NCBI GenBank assembly: GCA_003235475.1
Contig: QJWC01000061.1
Location: 1 to 62,436, forward strand
From: Acidimicrobiia bacterium
Lineage (GTDB): Bacteria; Actinomycetota; Acidimicrobiia; Spongiisociales; UBA5794
Length of the DNA: 62,436 nt
Direction of reading: 5' to 3'
Under the pieces are notes generated by a model that saw nothing but the letters and a program-made list of their open reading frames with translations, did not search any database and was not told the origin of the DNA. Made by a program: the position numbers and the translations under genes. Numbering within the stretch: position 1 is the stretch's first letter; every line of letters starts with the position of its first letter. Positions 7,550-15,872 of this stretch are shown in pieces.

Positions 7550-8695
7550 ATGCCGTCCGTCCTCGCCTATCTCCGTGCTGTCGTGTCACGACTTGTCGCG
7601 CTCGCAGGGGCCGCGGTCATCGTCCTTTCCGCCGCACCCGCTGTCGCGTCGAATGCCATCGTCGTGTCGGTCGCCGCGCCGGCGTGTGGGGCCGGCGCAT
7701 CAGGGGCAAACGCCGTTCGGGCTGTGCTCACGCCGATGACGACGATCGAAGAGGACGTCGCCTTCAACCGCGACGACCCGGATGCAGAGCGATCCCCTCT
7801 CGAGTTGATCCGGTTCCCTGACGAGTCGGCGCTGTGGCAGTCCACAGGAATCACGATCAACGAGCAGGTCATTGCCGGCGACGGCACCCGGAACGCCAGG
7901 CAGGCATTTGCATTCAGCGGCCCGGACCGCCAGGACCGGGAGGTCTCGGATTCCATCGTCAGGCTGTACTGCGGTCTCTTCGGTCGTGCGCCGGATCCGT
8001 TCGAGCTCGAGTATTGGGCGAGCCGCTACTGGAACGGGTTGCCGCTCGTGACGATCGCGGAGGCCTTCACTCACGCCGACGAGTTCATCGCGAACCACGG
8101 TGTGCTGACGAACACCGAACTCGTCGAAATGCTCTATACCGAGGTGCTCGGTCGTGAGCCGGGTATTGGCGGCGTCACGCCGATCGTGGATCGCCTCGCT
8201 GCTGGTGAGATCCACGTCGGCCAGGCGATCGTGCAGTTCACGGAGTCGGGGGAGTTCGTGCGGGCAACCGGGACGGTCACCCCTTCGAAGCCACCCCTCC
8301 CGTATCCCGATGTTGGCTCAGGCAGGCGCATCATCATGAGCGAGTCGATCCAGCGCGTCTGGTTGATCGAGGCCTCGGGTGAGCTCTACAACACCCATCA
8401 GGTGTCTGGCCGCCGGGGAATTCCCGGCGTCGGCAGGTACCGCGTGTACTCGAAGTCACGGTACGCGTGGGCACCGCACGACGGCATCACGATGGAGTTC
8501 ATGGTGCGGTTCGCCAGGGGCGAGTGGCCGTACGGCTTCCATTCGATCCCCGTCTATCCCGGCGATGACCCGCTCCAGACGCCGGCGCAGCTGGGGACTC
8601 ATCGCTCCGGCGGGTGCGTCAGGCAGCTGTGGGACGATGCCGCTGTGGTATTCGGCTGGGCAGAGATCGGGGACCGCGTCCTCCTGATCCCCTGA
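7550..8695 (+). CDS. Secreted L,D-transpeptidase (YkuD) with DUF4214 repeats
   Basis: A 381-residue exported protein. A signal peptide occupies about residues 1-34 (hydrophobic core 13-28, AVAS near the cleavage site). Two DUF4214-like segments follow, about 136-180 (LYCGLFGRAPDPFELEYWAS) and 189-238. The C-terminal YkuD domain spans about 260-381. It has the upstream His331 and the motif THRSGGCVR with Cys356, where most members have SHGCVR; the His is retained two residues earlier. YkuD enzymes make 3-3 cross-links in peptidoglycan or attach proteins to it. DUF4214 modules are usually found in extracellular proteins. The start is set by the leaderless -10. Confidence 0.85.
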   Translation: MPSVLAYLRAVVSRLVALAGAAVIVLSAAPAVASNAIVVSVAAPACGAGASGANAVRAVLTPMTTIEEDVAFNRDDPDAERSPLELIRFPDESALWQSTGITINEQVIAGDGTRNARQAFAFSGPDRQDREVSDSIVRLYCGLFGRAPDPFELEYWASRYWNGLPLVTIAEAFTHADEFIANHGVLTNTELVEMLYTEVLGREPGIGGVTPIVDRLAAGEIHVGQAIVQFTESGEFVRATGTVTPSKPPLPYPDVGSGRRIIMSESIQRVWLIEASGELYNTHQVSGRRGIPGVGRYRVYSKSRYAWAPHDGITMEFMVRFARGEWPYGFHSIPVYPGDDPLQTPAQLGTHRSGGCVRQLWDDAAVVFGWAEIGDRVLLIP

Positions 8696-8703
8696 TCGGC
8701 GAT

Positions 8704-8868
8704 CTAGTGGTGGTCGTCGAACTCGCTGGCGCCCGGTGACATGATGGCGGTCGCGATGGCTGCGATGAGCAGCACGACCACGACGGCCGACCACGCCACG
8801 ACGGTGAGGTCGTCTCCGGGCCACCCGTCGGCAGGAACGGCCTCGGCCGCAAGGATGAATGGGTTCAT
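8704..8868 (-). CDS. Small single-span membrane protein (54 aa)
   Basis: A short gene easily missed. Read on the minus strand from the ATG at 8868 to the TAG at 8704-8706, it gives 54 residues: an acidic N-terminal segment with PADGWPGDD, one hydrophobic span of about 22 residues (VVAWSAVVVVLLIAAIATAI), and a hydrophilic tail ending EFDDHH. TACGAT at 8876-8881 ends exactly 7 bases before the ATG, the arrangement used by many other genes here, which is the main reason to believe it. The function is unknown. It lies between the transpeptidase and the ABC exporter, divergent from the latter. Confidence 0.6.
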   Translation of the reverse strand: MNPFILAAEAVPADGWPGDDLTVVAWSAVVVVLLIAAIATAIMSPGASEFDDHH

Positions 8869-8875
8869 GGCGAGG

Positions 8876-8881
8876 ATCGTA
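8876..8881 (-). promoter_or_regulatory. -10 hexamer of a leaderless-type promoter
   Basis: TACGAT on the minus strand with 7 bases to the ATG at 8868 of the small membrane protein. Confidence 0.5.
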
Positions 8882-8933
8882 CTTGCCGCAGGAGCGCTTT
8901 CGTCGGTCGCAGGGATGCCTTCTGCCGAGGCGA

Positions 8934-8939
8934 TACCCT
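8934..8939 (+). promoter_or_regulatory. -10 hexamer of a leaderless-type promoter
   Basis: TACCCT with 7 bases to the ATG at 8947. It favours that ATG over the in-frame TTG at 8941. Confidence 0.55.
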
Positions 8940-8946
8940 GTTGCGG

Positions 8947-10746
8947 ATGGACACCCCGTCACCTGTTGACAAGCCGCTGAAAGGCGTCCTGAGGGGCGGA
9001 CTCTCCCTCACCTGGGGGTTTGTCAAGCGACGCCCGGGCTCCTTCGTCATCGCCGTGATAGGCGCCATGATGTTCGTTTCTGCGATCGCCGGGGCTGCTT
9101 TCGTCGTCGGTTCGGTCACGGACAGCCTCATCATCCCCGTCCTTCGCGACGGTGCCAGCACCGAGGGCAAGCTCTGGCAGGCGATGGGCCTCATCTTCGG
9201 GGTGGCGCTCTGGAAGTCCGTCGGGATCACGATGCGCCGCGGTGCGGCATCGTGGCTCCAATTCGGCACCAGGGCCGACGCGCGCAAGCGCCTCATCGAC
9301 CACCAGCTGCGCCTCGACCTCGCGTGGCACGACACGCGTTCCACCGGCGACCTACTCTCGGTGAGCGAGGTCGACACCAATCAGGGAACGTTCGTGCTCG
9401 CGCCCTTCCCCGGTGCCACTGGTGCGTTCTTCCTCCTCATCGGGACAATCGTGTTGGTGTCGATGACGGACGTCGTCCTCGGTGCCGTCGTGATGGTGGG
9501 GCTCTTCGCGATGCTCGGTCTCGACATCCACGGCGCGTACACGACGTTCGGCCCGTTCTCCGAGGTACAGGACCAGCGCGGCCATGTGGCTGAGATCGCC
9601 CACGAGTCGATCGATGGCGCCGTCACGGTCAAGGCCCTCGGTCGCGGTGATGAGGAAGCTCGCAGGTTCGGGGAGTCGTCCGACCTCGTCAGGGACAAGA
9701 TCATCCGCGTGAACTCGATGTGGGTGACGTACCGGGCGATCGTCGAGTCCCTGCCAGCCGTCGTCACCGTCGCGCTGCTCATGTTTGGTGCGTATCGCTT
9801 GGCGTCCGGATCGATCACGCCGGGGGACCTGGTGACGGTCGCGTACCTGCTGGCGCTGATGACCGTTCCGATCTCCTTCCTCGGCTTCGTCGTCTGGCAG
9901 ATGGCCCACTCCATGGCCGCATGGCGCCGCGTCCAGTCGGTCCTCGACGCCGATGACCTCGTCGAGCACGGCGAAGGAACCGCGGTCGCAGACGGCACCG
10001 GAGGGTCGGTTGACTCCGAGCGTGTCGCCTTCGGGTATCGCGCGGACGAGTCGGTGCTCCGTGACATCGACCTCGACATCCTCGGCGGGAAGACGGTTGC
10101 CATCGTCGGTCCGACGGCCTCCGGCAAGTCGACGCTCGCGCTCCTGCTGGCGCGCCTGTGGGATCCGACGTCAGGCTCGATCTCCCTCGACGGGAGGGAT
10201 CTCCGCGACTTTGCACGGTCCGAACTGGCCAGTGAGGTCGCGTTCGTGGCGCAGGAATCGTTCCTCTTCGATGACACGATCGAGGGCAACATCACGCTCG
10301 GCGCCCCGATCCCCCACGCGGACGTCGTCGAGGCTGCGCGGCTGGCCGGTGCCGAACGGTTCATCAAGGAGCTCGACTTCGGCTTCGACACGCGTATCGG
10401 CGAGCGGGGGATGTCCCTCTCGGGCGGCCAGCGGCAGCGAATTGCACTCGCTCGGGCGCTCGTCAGGAGGCCGCGGGTGCTCGTGCTCGATGATGCGACC
10501 TCGGCCGTCGACCCGTCGGTCGAGACGGAGATCCTCAAGGGCCTGCGGCGATCGGAGCTGCCCTCGACCGTCGTCGTGGTCGCGTATCGACGATCCTCGA
10601 TCGCGCTCGCAGACGAGGTCGTGTTCATCGAGGACGGAACCATCGTTGCGCACGGCACGCATGACGAACTGCTCACGACGACGCCCGGATACGCGCGCCT
10701 GCTCACTGCCTACGAGAAAGAGGCGGCTGAAGGGGCTGGCGTATGA
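8947..10746 (+). CDS. ABC exporter half-transporter, degenerate ATPase site
   Basis: A 599-residue type IV ABC exporter subunit: six-helix membrane domain (about 20-330) and nucleotide-binding domain. Walker A is GPTASGKST (388-396) and the signature is canonical LSGGQ (491-495). The catalytic Glu after Walker B is Asp516 (VLVLDDATS) and the switch His is Tyr547 (VAYRRSS). These changes mark the degenerate-site partner of a heterodimeric exporter. Its ATG is 7 bases after a TACCCT -10 element, and it overlaps the next gene by 4 bases. The pair resembles mycobacterial Rv1273c/Rv1272c and TmrAB-type exporters (lipids, drugs or peptides); the substrate is unknown. Confidence 0.92.
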   Translation: MDTPSPVDKPLKGVLRGGLSLTWGFVKRRPGSFVIAVIGAMMFVSAIAGAAFVVGSVTDSLIIPVLRDGASTEGKLWQAMGLIFGVALWKSVGITMRRGAASWLQFGTRADARKRLIDHQLRLDLAWHDTRSTGDLLSVSEVDTNQGTFVLAPFPGATGAFFLLIGTIVLVSMTDVVLGAVVMVGLFAMLGLDIHGAYTTFGPFSEVQDQRGHVAEIAHESIDGAVTVKALGRGDEEARRFGESSDLVRDKIIRVNSMWVTYRAIVESLPAVVTVALLMFGAYRLASGSITPGDLVTVAYLLALMTVPISFLGFVVWQMAHSMAAWRRVQSVLDADDLVEHGEGTAVADGTGGSVDSERVAFGYRADESVLRDIDLDILGGKTVAIVGPTASGKSTLALLLARLWDPTSGSISLDGRDLRDFARSELASEVAFVAQESFLFDDTIEGNITLGAPIPHADVVEAARLAGAERFIKELDFGFDTRIGERGMSLSGGQRQRIALARALVRRPRVLVLDDATSAVDPSVETEILKGLRRSELPSTVVVVAYRRSSIALADEVVFIEDGTIVAHGTHDELLTTTPGYARLLTAYEKEAAEGAGV

Positions 10747-12530
10747 CGACCGATCAGCGCCTCACCACTCGCGCCGCCCTGCTGCGTTCGTTCGACGTGG
10801 CGCCCGATCTCGGCCGCGGGCTCAAGCTGACGCTTGGGCTCGCCTTCCTCGGCACGGCTTTGCAGATCGTGGTCCCCATCTTCCTCCAGCAAGTGATCGA
10901 CCACGAGATCCTCGGGTCTACCGAGATCGACCCCGGCAGCATCACGCGCCGAGGCCTCCTCGCCCTCGGTTTCGTGCTCGTCGCCATGGCGGCTCGACGC
11001 TGGTCGCTCACCCGGCTCGTCGTGTCCTCGGCGAGTGGCTTGGCCCAGTTGCGTCTGGTCACCTTCAGGAAGCTCCATCGACTCTCGTTGCTCGAACTCC
11101 AGGCGGAGCGTCGCGGCGCGCTCGTCGCCCGCGTCACGAGTGACATCCAGACGATCCAGCAGTTCATGGAGTGGGGCGGCATGGGCATGATCCTCGGATC
11201 GGCGCAGGTCGCCTTCGCCCTCGTCGCCATGTTCGTGTACCAGTGGCAGCTGGCATTCGTCGTTTTGGCGGGCGTCGTGATCTACACGGTGCTCATCGTC
11301 GTGTTCCAGCAATTCCTCGGCCGAGCGCACGACCGCGTCAGGGAGAAGGTGTCGGACTCCCTCGCTGCGACCGGCGAGGCGATTTCCGGTCTGCCGACCG
11401 TTCGCGCCTACGGGATCGAGGACTCCGTTCGCAAGCGGGTGGACCACACGCTCGACTCCCAGTTCGTGGCCGAGGTCCGCACGGCGATCCTCGGGGCCGG
11501 ATTGTTCTCGAGCGCGGAGCTCTTCGCAGGCTCGCTCACGGCGATCGTGGTCGGTGTCGGCGTTGTGTACGGCGGCGACTGGGGCCTCAGCGCCGGCTCG
11601 CTGATCGCGTTCCTCTTCCTCGTGAACCTCCTCATCGAACCGATCCAGCGGCTCGTCGAGACGCTCGACCAGGCACAGTCCGCCGGTGCGGGCCTTCGGA
11701 AGATCCTCGGGGTCCTCGATACACCTGTGACGATTCCCGACCCTGTCGATGGCACGGTGCTCCCTGATCGGCCGCTTGGGGTCGTCTTCGAGGGTGTCAC
11801 CTTCGCTTATCCCGACGGCCCGAACATCCTCGAGGATGTGACCGTTTCGATTCCCCCGGGCCAGAGGGTGGCAGTCGTTGGCGAGACCGGATCAGGGAAG
11901 ACGACGTTCGCAAAGCTCGCGACGCGCCTTCTCGTGCCTGACGAGGGCCGTATCTCCATCGGCAAGGTGCCGGTCGACACGGTTCCGTTCGCATCGCTGC
12001 GGTCGAAGGTCGCGTTCGTTCCCCAGGAAGGCTTCCTCTTCGACGGGACGATCGCCGACAACGTGCGGTACGGAAAGCCGGACGCTGCCGACGACGAGAT
12101 CCGGGCCGCGTTCGTCGAGCTCGGACTCAGGGACTGGTCCGAAGGGCTCGTGGAAGGGGTCGCAACCCACGTCGGGGAGCGAGGCGGCAACCTCTCTGCA
12201 GGGGAACGGCAGCTCGTGGCGTTGGCGAGGGCATGGATCGCACGGCCGAACCTGCTGGTGCTCGACGAGGCGACGTCAGCCGTCGATCCCGCGCTCGAGG
12301 TGCAGATCCGGCAGGCGATCGAGCGACTGACGGAAGGCCGGACATCGGTGACGATTGCCCACAGGCTCTCGACCGCCGAAGCATCGGAGCGAATACTCGT
12401 CTTCGACCAGGGACGGATCGTCCAGGACGGGCACCACGCAACCCTCGTTGCAGTGGAGGGCGTCTACGCGTCCCTGCACGAGGACTGGGAAGGCTCCGTG
12501 GGGACCTCGCAGACCCCAATCGGCCCATAG
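10743..12530 (+). CDS. ABC exporter half-transporter, catalytic partner
   Basis: A 595-residue partner of the preceding gene, with the ATGA overlap typical of translationally coupled subunits. Walker A GETGSGKTT (380-388), catalytic Glu509 in VLDEATS and switch His540 in IAHRLST are all canonical, while its signature motif is changed to LSAGE (484-488). In the dimer the consensus ATP site would use this protein's Walker motifs with the partner's LSGGQ. The degenerate site would pair the partner's Asp/Tyr variants with this LSAGE. This reciprocal pattern is what heterodimeric exporters show. A strong hairpin terminator follows immediately. Confidence 0.92.
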   Translation: MTTDQRLTTRAALLRSFDVAPDLGRGLKLTLGLAFLGTALQIVVPIFLQQVIDHEILGSTEIDPGSITRRGLLALGFVLVAMAARRWSLTRLVVSSASGLAQLRLVTFRKLHRLSLLELQAERRGALVARVTSDIQTIQQFMEWGGMGMILGSAQVAFALVAMFVYQWQLAFVVLAGVVIYTVLIVVFQQFLGRAHDRVREKVSDSLAATGEAISGLPTVRAYGIEDSVRKRVDHTLDSQFVAEVRTAILGAGLFSSAELFAGSLTAIVVGVGVVYGGDWGLSAGSLIAFLFLVNLLIEPIQRLVETLDQAQSAGAGLRKILGVLDTPVTIPDPVDGTVLPDRPLGVVFEGVTFAYPDGPNILEDVTVSIPPGQRVAVVGETGSGKTTFAKLATRLLVPDEGRISIGKVPVDTVPFASLRSKVAFVPQEGFLFDGTIADNVRYGKPDAADDEIRAAFVELGLRDWSEGLVEGVATHVGERGGNLSAGERQLVALARAWIARPNLLVLDEATSAVDPALEVQIRQAIERLTEGRTSVTIAHRLSTAEASERILVFDQGRIVQDGHHATLVAVEGVYASLHEDWEGSVGTSQTPIGP

Positions 12531-12533
12531 ACG

Positions 12534-12561
12534 ACGCTGTGGTCCGGGGGGACCACAGCGT
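12534..12561 (+). terminator. Intrinsic terminator-like hairpin after ABC exporter operon
   Basis: A perfect 12-bp stem, ACGCTGTGGTCC (12534-12545) with GGACCACAGCGT (12550-12561), and a GGGG loop, starting 4 bases after the stop codon at 12530. No U-tract follows, as is common in high-GC actinobacteria. Confidence 0.8.
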
Positions 12562-12647
12562 GCAAGAGGGTGGTGGGTGACTGGCTTGGTGGTACGGATC
12601 AGCCTTGTGTGGAACAAGTAGCCTCGCCGGCCTCCCACCAGGCTCCT

Positions 12648-13607
12648 TTATCGGCCGGAAGGGCCGAGATCTTGAGGATCGCGGCCCGCAGCGACCCTGA
12701 TGGCGTCGGCGAATCCTTTTGCGGGTGGACTTCGCCTGAAGGTGACGCCTGGTGGGATCGGTGCGCCCGTGCGCACCAGCGCGAGCCACCACGAGGGTGA
12801 CGAACCGAGCGCCCAACGCAGCGTTCGGATGGTGATCCCACCGAGCCACTCCCCGGTTCTCGTGCCGCGCACGCCGACGATGTCGGAAATGGGCTCTGTG
12901 AGCGTTGCCGCGGCTCCGGCGAAGAGGCGTCGGTATCCCACGGAAGCCAGTCCCGGCAGTGGCGGGTCGTGGAGGAACCGCACGACCTCCTCCATCCCGG
13001 GCGACCAACCGATCGCGGGATGGTTGTCGATCCAATCCGAGAGCTCGCCTGCGGTCGCTGGTAGCTCGGTCGCGCCGAGCCGCGTTCCGAGGGCACGCTG
13101 TTCATCGACGAACGCGTCGGCTCGTTCAGGCGTCAGCGGGCGTTGACCGAATCGCCGGTGCGCGGCGAGGAAGCTGTCGACGAGGACGTTGTGGACCCAC
13201 GAGGCCATCGCGCCATCTGAGGCCGAGTAGGCCGCGCCCCGATGCGACGTGCCCGACACCGGTCGATGGGCCGTTCTCACAGTCCGGATCGCGGCATCGA
13301 CCTCCGGCATGGCCCCGAAGGCGGTCGCTGTGACGTACGACGAGGTGCGAGAGAGCCGCCCAAGAGGATCGGTGGAGTACGCCGAGTGGTCGACGACGCC
13401 CGCAACGACCTCGGGATGGGTGGATTGGATCACGAGGGCCCGGATGCCCCCGACGAACGCGGCGACATCCCCGATCACCTCCCACGAGGCGCTTCCCGGA
13501 CCGAACAGGCCCGGATCGCCTGCGTAGTCGAGCGAATCGACGAGGGGGTATGCAGCGTGGGTGAAGAGACCTGCGGTGGTCTCGGCAATGGCGGTACGAG
13601 GGTTCAC
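12648..13607 (-). CDS. Oxygenase MpaB/DUF2236 family protein
   Basis: A 319-residue, mainly helical protein of the DUF2236 family (MpaB of fungal mycophenolic acid synthesis and Lcp-related b-type heme proteins). Seen features: the N-terminal block GLFGPGSASWEVIGDVAAF, the central LGRLSRTSSYVTATAFG with the conserved Arg-Thr, HRPVSG (about 114-119) and the helix with MASWVHNVLVDS, where His is the family's likely heme-related or catalytic residue. Activity is unproven for most members. It begins at a GTG (13607), 34 bases downstream of the EamA permease gene on the same strand. Bases 12562-12647 after its stop hold nothing recognisable. Confidence 0.85.
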   Translation of the reverse strand: MNPRTAIAETTAGLFTHAAYPLVDSLDYAGDPGLFGPGSASWEVIGDVAAFVGGIRALVIQSTHPEVVAGVVDHSAYSTDPLGRLSRTSSYVTATAFGAMPEVDAAIRTVRTAHRPVSGTSHRGAAYSASDGAMASWVHNVLVDSFLAAHRRFGQRPLTPERADAFVDEQRALGTRLGATELPATAGELSDWIDNHPAIGWSPGMEEVVRFLHDPPLPGLASVGYRRLFAGAAATLTEPISDIVGVRGTRTGEWLGGITIRTLRWALGSSPSWWLALVRTGAPIPPGVTFRRSPPAKGFADAIRVAAGRDPQDLGPSGR

Positions 13608-13641
13608 GGGTATCGGTGTGAAGGCTATTGCACCATCGTTG

Positions 13642-14535
13642 TCACGCGGCGGGCGCGGGAATGGGAGATCGCTTCTTTCCGACGAGGCCGACCCCCACCA
13701 TCGCGAGCGCGGCTCCCGACACGATCATCGGCGTGATGCGTTCATCGAGGAGGGCGGCACCCATCACGACGGCGACGAGGGGGGCGAGATACGCGGTAAT
13801 CGAAACCATGGTCGCGGTCGCGTGTTTCGATGCGTAGAGCGTGAGCGCAAACGGGAGCAGCGTTGCGCCGAGGCCTAGCGCGACGATCAGCAGCCAAAGC
13901 CTGCCCGAGTATCCGCCCACGCCTCCATACCCGACGGCGAGACCCACGACGATCGCAACCGCGAGGCCGGACGCGAACATCGGGAGCGCGAGGTGGACCG
14001 TGTCGTGCCGGGGTGCATACTTCCGCTGGAGGACGCCGGAGAAGGCGGCAGCCGACACGCCGCCGAGGCCGAAGAGGAACCCCACGGTGGCATTGCCATC
14101 GGCACCGAGCCCGCTGTCCCCGCTCACCGCGATGAGCGTTGTCCCGACGAGGCCTATCACGAGACCCGCGACCTGGCGGGGCGACACATGCTCGCGGATG
14201 ATCAACGCCGCGAGGATCGCCGTCGTCGCCGGGATCAGCGTCACGATGAGGCCCTCGACGCCCGCAGACACGTAGTTGAGGCATGCCATGAACAGCATCG
14301 GGCTCAGCCCGACCCGGAAGATCCCGATCAGCGAGCCATCGACCCATGCCTGCCGAGGCGGCTGCGTACGCCACGTGATGGTCACGAGGATGAGGGCGGC
14401 GACCGCCGTCATGGAGCGGAAGGTCAGCAGCGGTAGGGTGGTGGCGCCTTCTCCGTACGCGGCACGCACGCCGACTCCGGCGAGGCCCCACGCTCCGGAC
14501 GCGCCGAGAACCGCGAGGATGACCCGATTGCGCAT
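13642..14535 (-). CDS. EamA/DMT family transporter
   Basis: A 297-residue integral membrane protein with about ten hydrophobic segments in two EamA repeats (roughly 5-140 and 150-290). Conserved EamA features include FRSMTAVAALIL in helix 2 and the helix 9/10 region with APLVAVVMGAALLDERITP. Such permeases move small metabolites, often amino acids or related compounds, outward. TAGCGT at 14543-14548 ends 7 bases before the ATG, so the start is well supported. The DUF2236 gene follows by 34 bases and may be cotranscribed. Confidence 0.88.
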   Translation of the reverse strand: MRNRVILAVLGASGAWGLAGVGVRAAYGEGATTLPLLTFRSMTAVAALILVTITWRTQPPRQAWVDGSLIGIFRVGLSPMLFMACLNYVSAGVEGLIVTLIPATTAILAALIIREHVSPRQVAGLVIGLVGTTLIAVSGDSGLGADGNATVGFLFGLGGVSAAAFSGVLQRKYAPRHDTVHLALPMFASGLAVAIVVGLAVGYGGVGGYSGRLWLLIVALGLGATLLPFALTLYASKHATATMVSITAYLAPLVAVVMGAALLDERITPMIVSGAALAMVGVGLVGKKRSPIPAPAA

Positions 14536-14542
14536 CCGGGGA

Positions 14543-14548
14543 ACGCTA
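14543..14548 (-). promoter_or_regulatory. -10 hexamer of a leaderless-type promoter
   Basis: TAGCGT on the minus strand with 7 bases to the ATG at 14535 of the EamA permease. Confidence 0.5.
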
Positions 14549-14568
14549 CCTACGAAGCCGCGCGTCTG

Positions 14569-14805
14569 TTAGCGGTAGCGCCAGACGATTCGACCCATCG
14601 ATGGGTCGTACGCGGAAACGTCGACCTCGACCGCGTCGCCGGGGATGATCCTGATCATTCGTCCTTTGCGCATCTTCCCCGATGCGCGCGCGGTCACCTC
14701 GTGCCCCGTCTCGAGCTTCACCCTGAACGTTGCGTTCGGAAGCGTCTCGACGACGACACCCTTGGCCCTGAAGTAGTCGTCTTTGCCTGCGATGAGTTTC
14801 TCCAA
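14569..14805 (-). CDS. infA: Translation initiation factor IF-1
   Basis: A 78-residue S1/OB-fold protein. VVVETLPNATFRVKLETGHE, ASGKMRK and the C-terminal YDPSMGRIVWRYR are characteristic of bacterial IF-1, which occupies the ribosomal A site during initiation. There is one extra residue in the KGRMIRI loop compared with the usual KxYIRI. No ATG lies close to the conserved region; I propose TTG at 14805 (Met-Glu-Lys-Leu), with GTG at 14832 as the alternative. It is not in the usual ribosomal-protein operon (rpmJ, rpsM), so it could be a stand-alone or second IF-1. It is divergent from the hisA-like gene. Confidence 0.85.
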   Translation of the reverse strand: MEKLIAGKDDYFRAKGVVVETLPNATFRVKLETGHEVTARASGKMRKGRMIRIIPGDAVEVDVSAYDPSMGRIVWRYR

Positions 14806-14921
14806 TCGGCACGGCGCACCATGTATTCCCACATGCGAACGGCGTGAACCAGTGCAGCGTACCGCGGCAGACCCCGAAGTGGGTTTGAGCGGGCACCGAC
14901 AGCGAACCTCCCCGCGGTGGG

Positions 14922-14927
14922 TACATT
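14922..14927 (+). promoter_or_regulatory. -10 hexamer of a leaderless-type promoter
   Basis: TACATT with 6 bases to the ATG at 14934. A weak -35-like CCGACA lies about 20 bases further upstream. Confidence 0.55.
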
Positions 14928-14933
14928 GAACAC

Positions 14934-15800
14934 ATGGATCTCTACGCACGCGTCAACATTCTCGATGGACACGCCGTGCGCCTCCCGCACGGTGACGTCA
15001 ACGAAGCGATCGCCCTCGACGACGACCCGGTCAACCGGGCGAAGGGGTGGATCGCCAAGGGTGCCGACCGTCTCCACATCGTCGACCTCAACGCCGCTGC
15101 CTACGGCGACTACAAGAACCGTGACCTGATCGCGTCCATCATCAAGGCAGTGGACGTGCCCGTGCAGGTCGGTGGCGGCATCCGATCCCAGACCGAGGTC
15201 GACCGGGTGCTCGGCATGGGGGCATGGCGGGTGGTCATCGGCACACTCGCCATCGTGGACCAGGTGCTGTTCTGGGAGATGAACCGTCGCCACCCCCATC
15301 GGATCGTCGTTTCGCTCGACGTCACCGATGACTTCGAGATCGTCGTCCAGGGGTGGACCGAGAGAACCGGCGAGTACCTCGAGGAAACGCTCATCAACCT
15401 GTCGAGCGGGGGAGCGGCGGGATTCATGATCACCGAGGTCGGCCGCGACGCACTCGAGGAGCCGCCCAACTGGGATGCCCTCGAGATGGCGGTCGGTCTC
15501 GTCGAGGAGCCTGTTATCTGCGCGGGTGGCGTCCGGGATCTCGACGACATCGCGAAGCTCATCACCCTCGGGAAGCCGGGGCGCAGGATTGCAGGCGTCG
15601 TCGTCGGCCGAGAGGTGACCGCTGGCAGATTCACATTCGATGCTTGCGCTGCCGCACTCGCAGCGGTCGAGACGCCGCACGGTCCGTGGTCGCGGGCAGA
15701 ACTGGACGCAGCGCTCACCAGGTACGGCGCCATGGTGTCGGTGGACGAGGCTGAGGCAGCGCATGCCTTCGTGGACTGGTTGGCCGCACAGGAACACTGA
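14934..15800 (+). CDS. HisA-like phosphoribosyl isomerase family (TIM barrel), catalytic Asp changed to Asn
   Basis: A 288-residue (beta/alpha)8 protein aligned along its length with HisA/PriA: VQVGGGIRS (78-86), LHIVDLNAA, SLDV with Asp129, MITEVGRD and CAGGV. HisA converts ProFAR to PRFAR in histidine synthesis using two Asp residues as acid and base. The second is present (Asp129), but the first, in the family's PAID or PAVD start, is Asn8 here (ARVNILDG). A C-terminal extension of about 40 residues (from WSRAEL) is also unusual. It may therefore be inactive as HisA or have another reaction. The start is firm: TACATT lies 6 bases before the ATG. Confidence 0.8.
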   Translation: MDLYARVNILDGHAVRLPHGDVNEAIALDDDPVNRAKGWIAKGADRLHIVDLNAAAYGDYKNRDLIASIIKAVDVPVQVGGGIRSQTEVDRVLGMGAWRVVIGTLAIVDQVLFWEMNRRHPHRIVVSLDVTDDFEIVVQGWTERTGEYLEETLINLSSGGAAGFMITEVGRDALEEPPNWDALEMAVGLVEEPVICAGGVRDLDDIAKLITLGKPGRRIAGVVVGREVTAGRFTFDACAAALAAVETPHGPWSRAELDAALTRYGAMVSVDEAEAAHAFVDWLAAQEH

Positions 15801-15872
15801 GGCCGGTTGCAGGCTCGTTCGACGGCGGATCGGCTGTCCCTCTGCGGACTACCTTTCGGGTATGGAGGTCAC

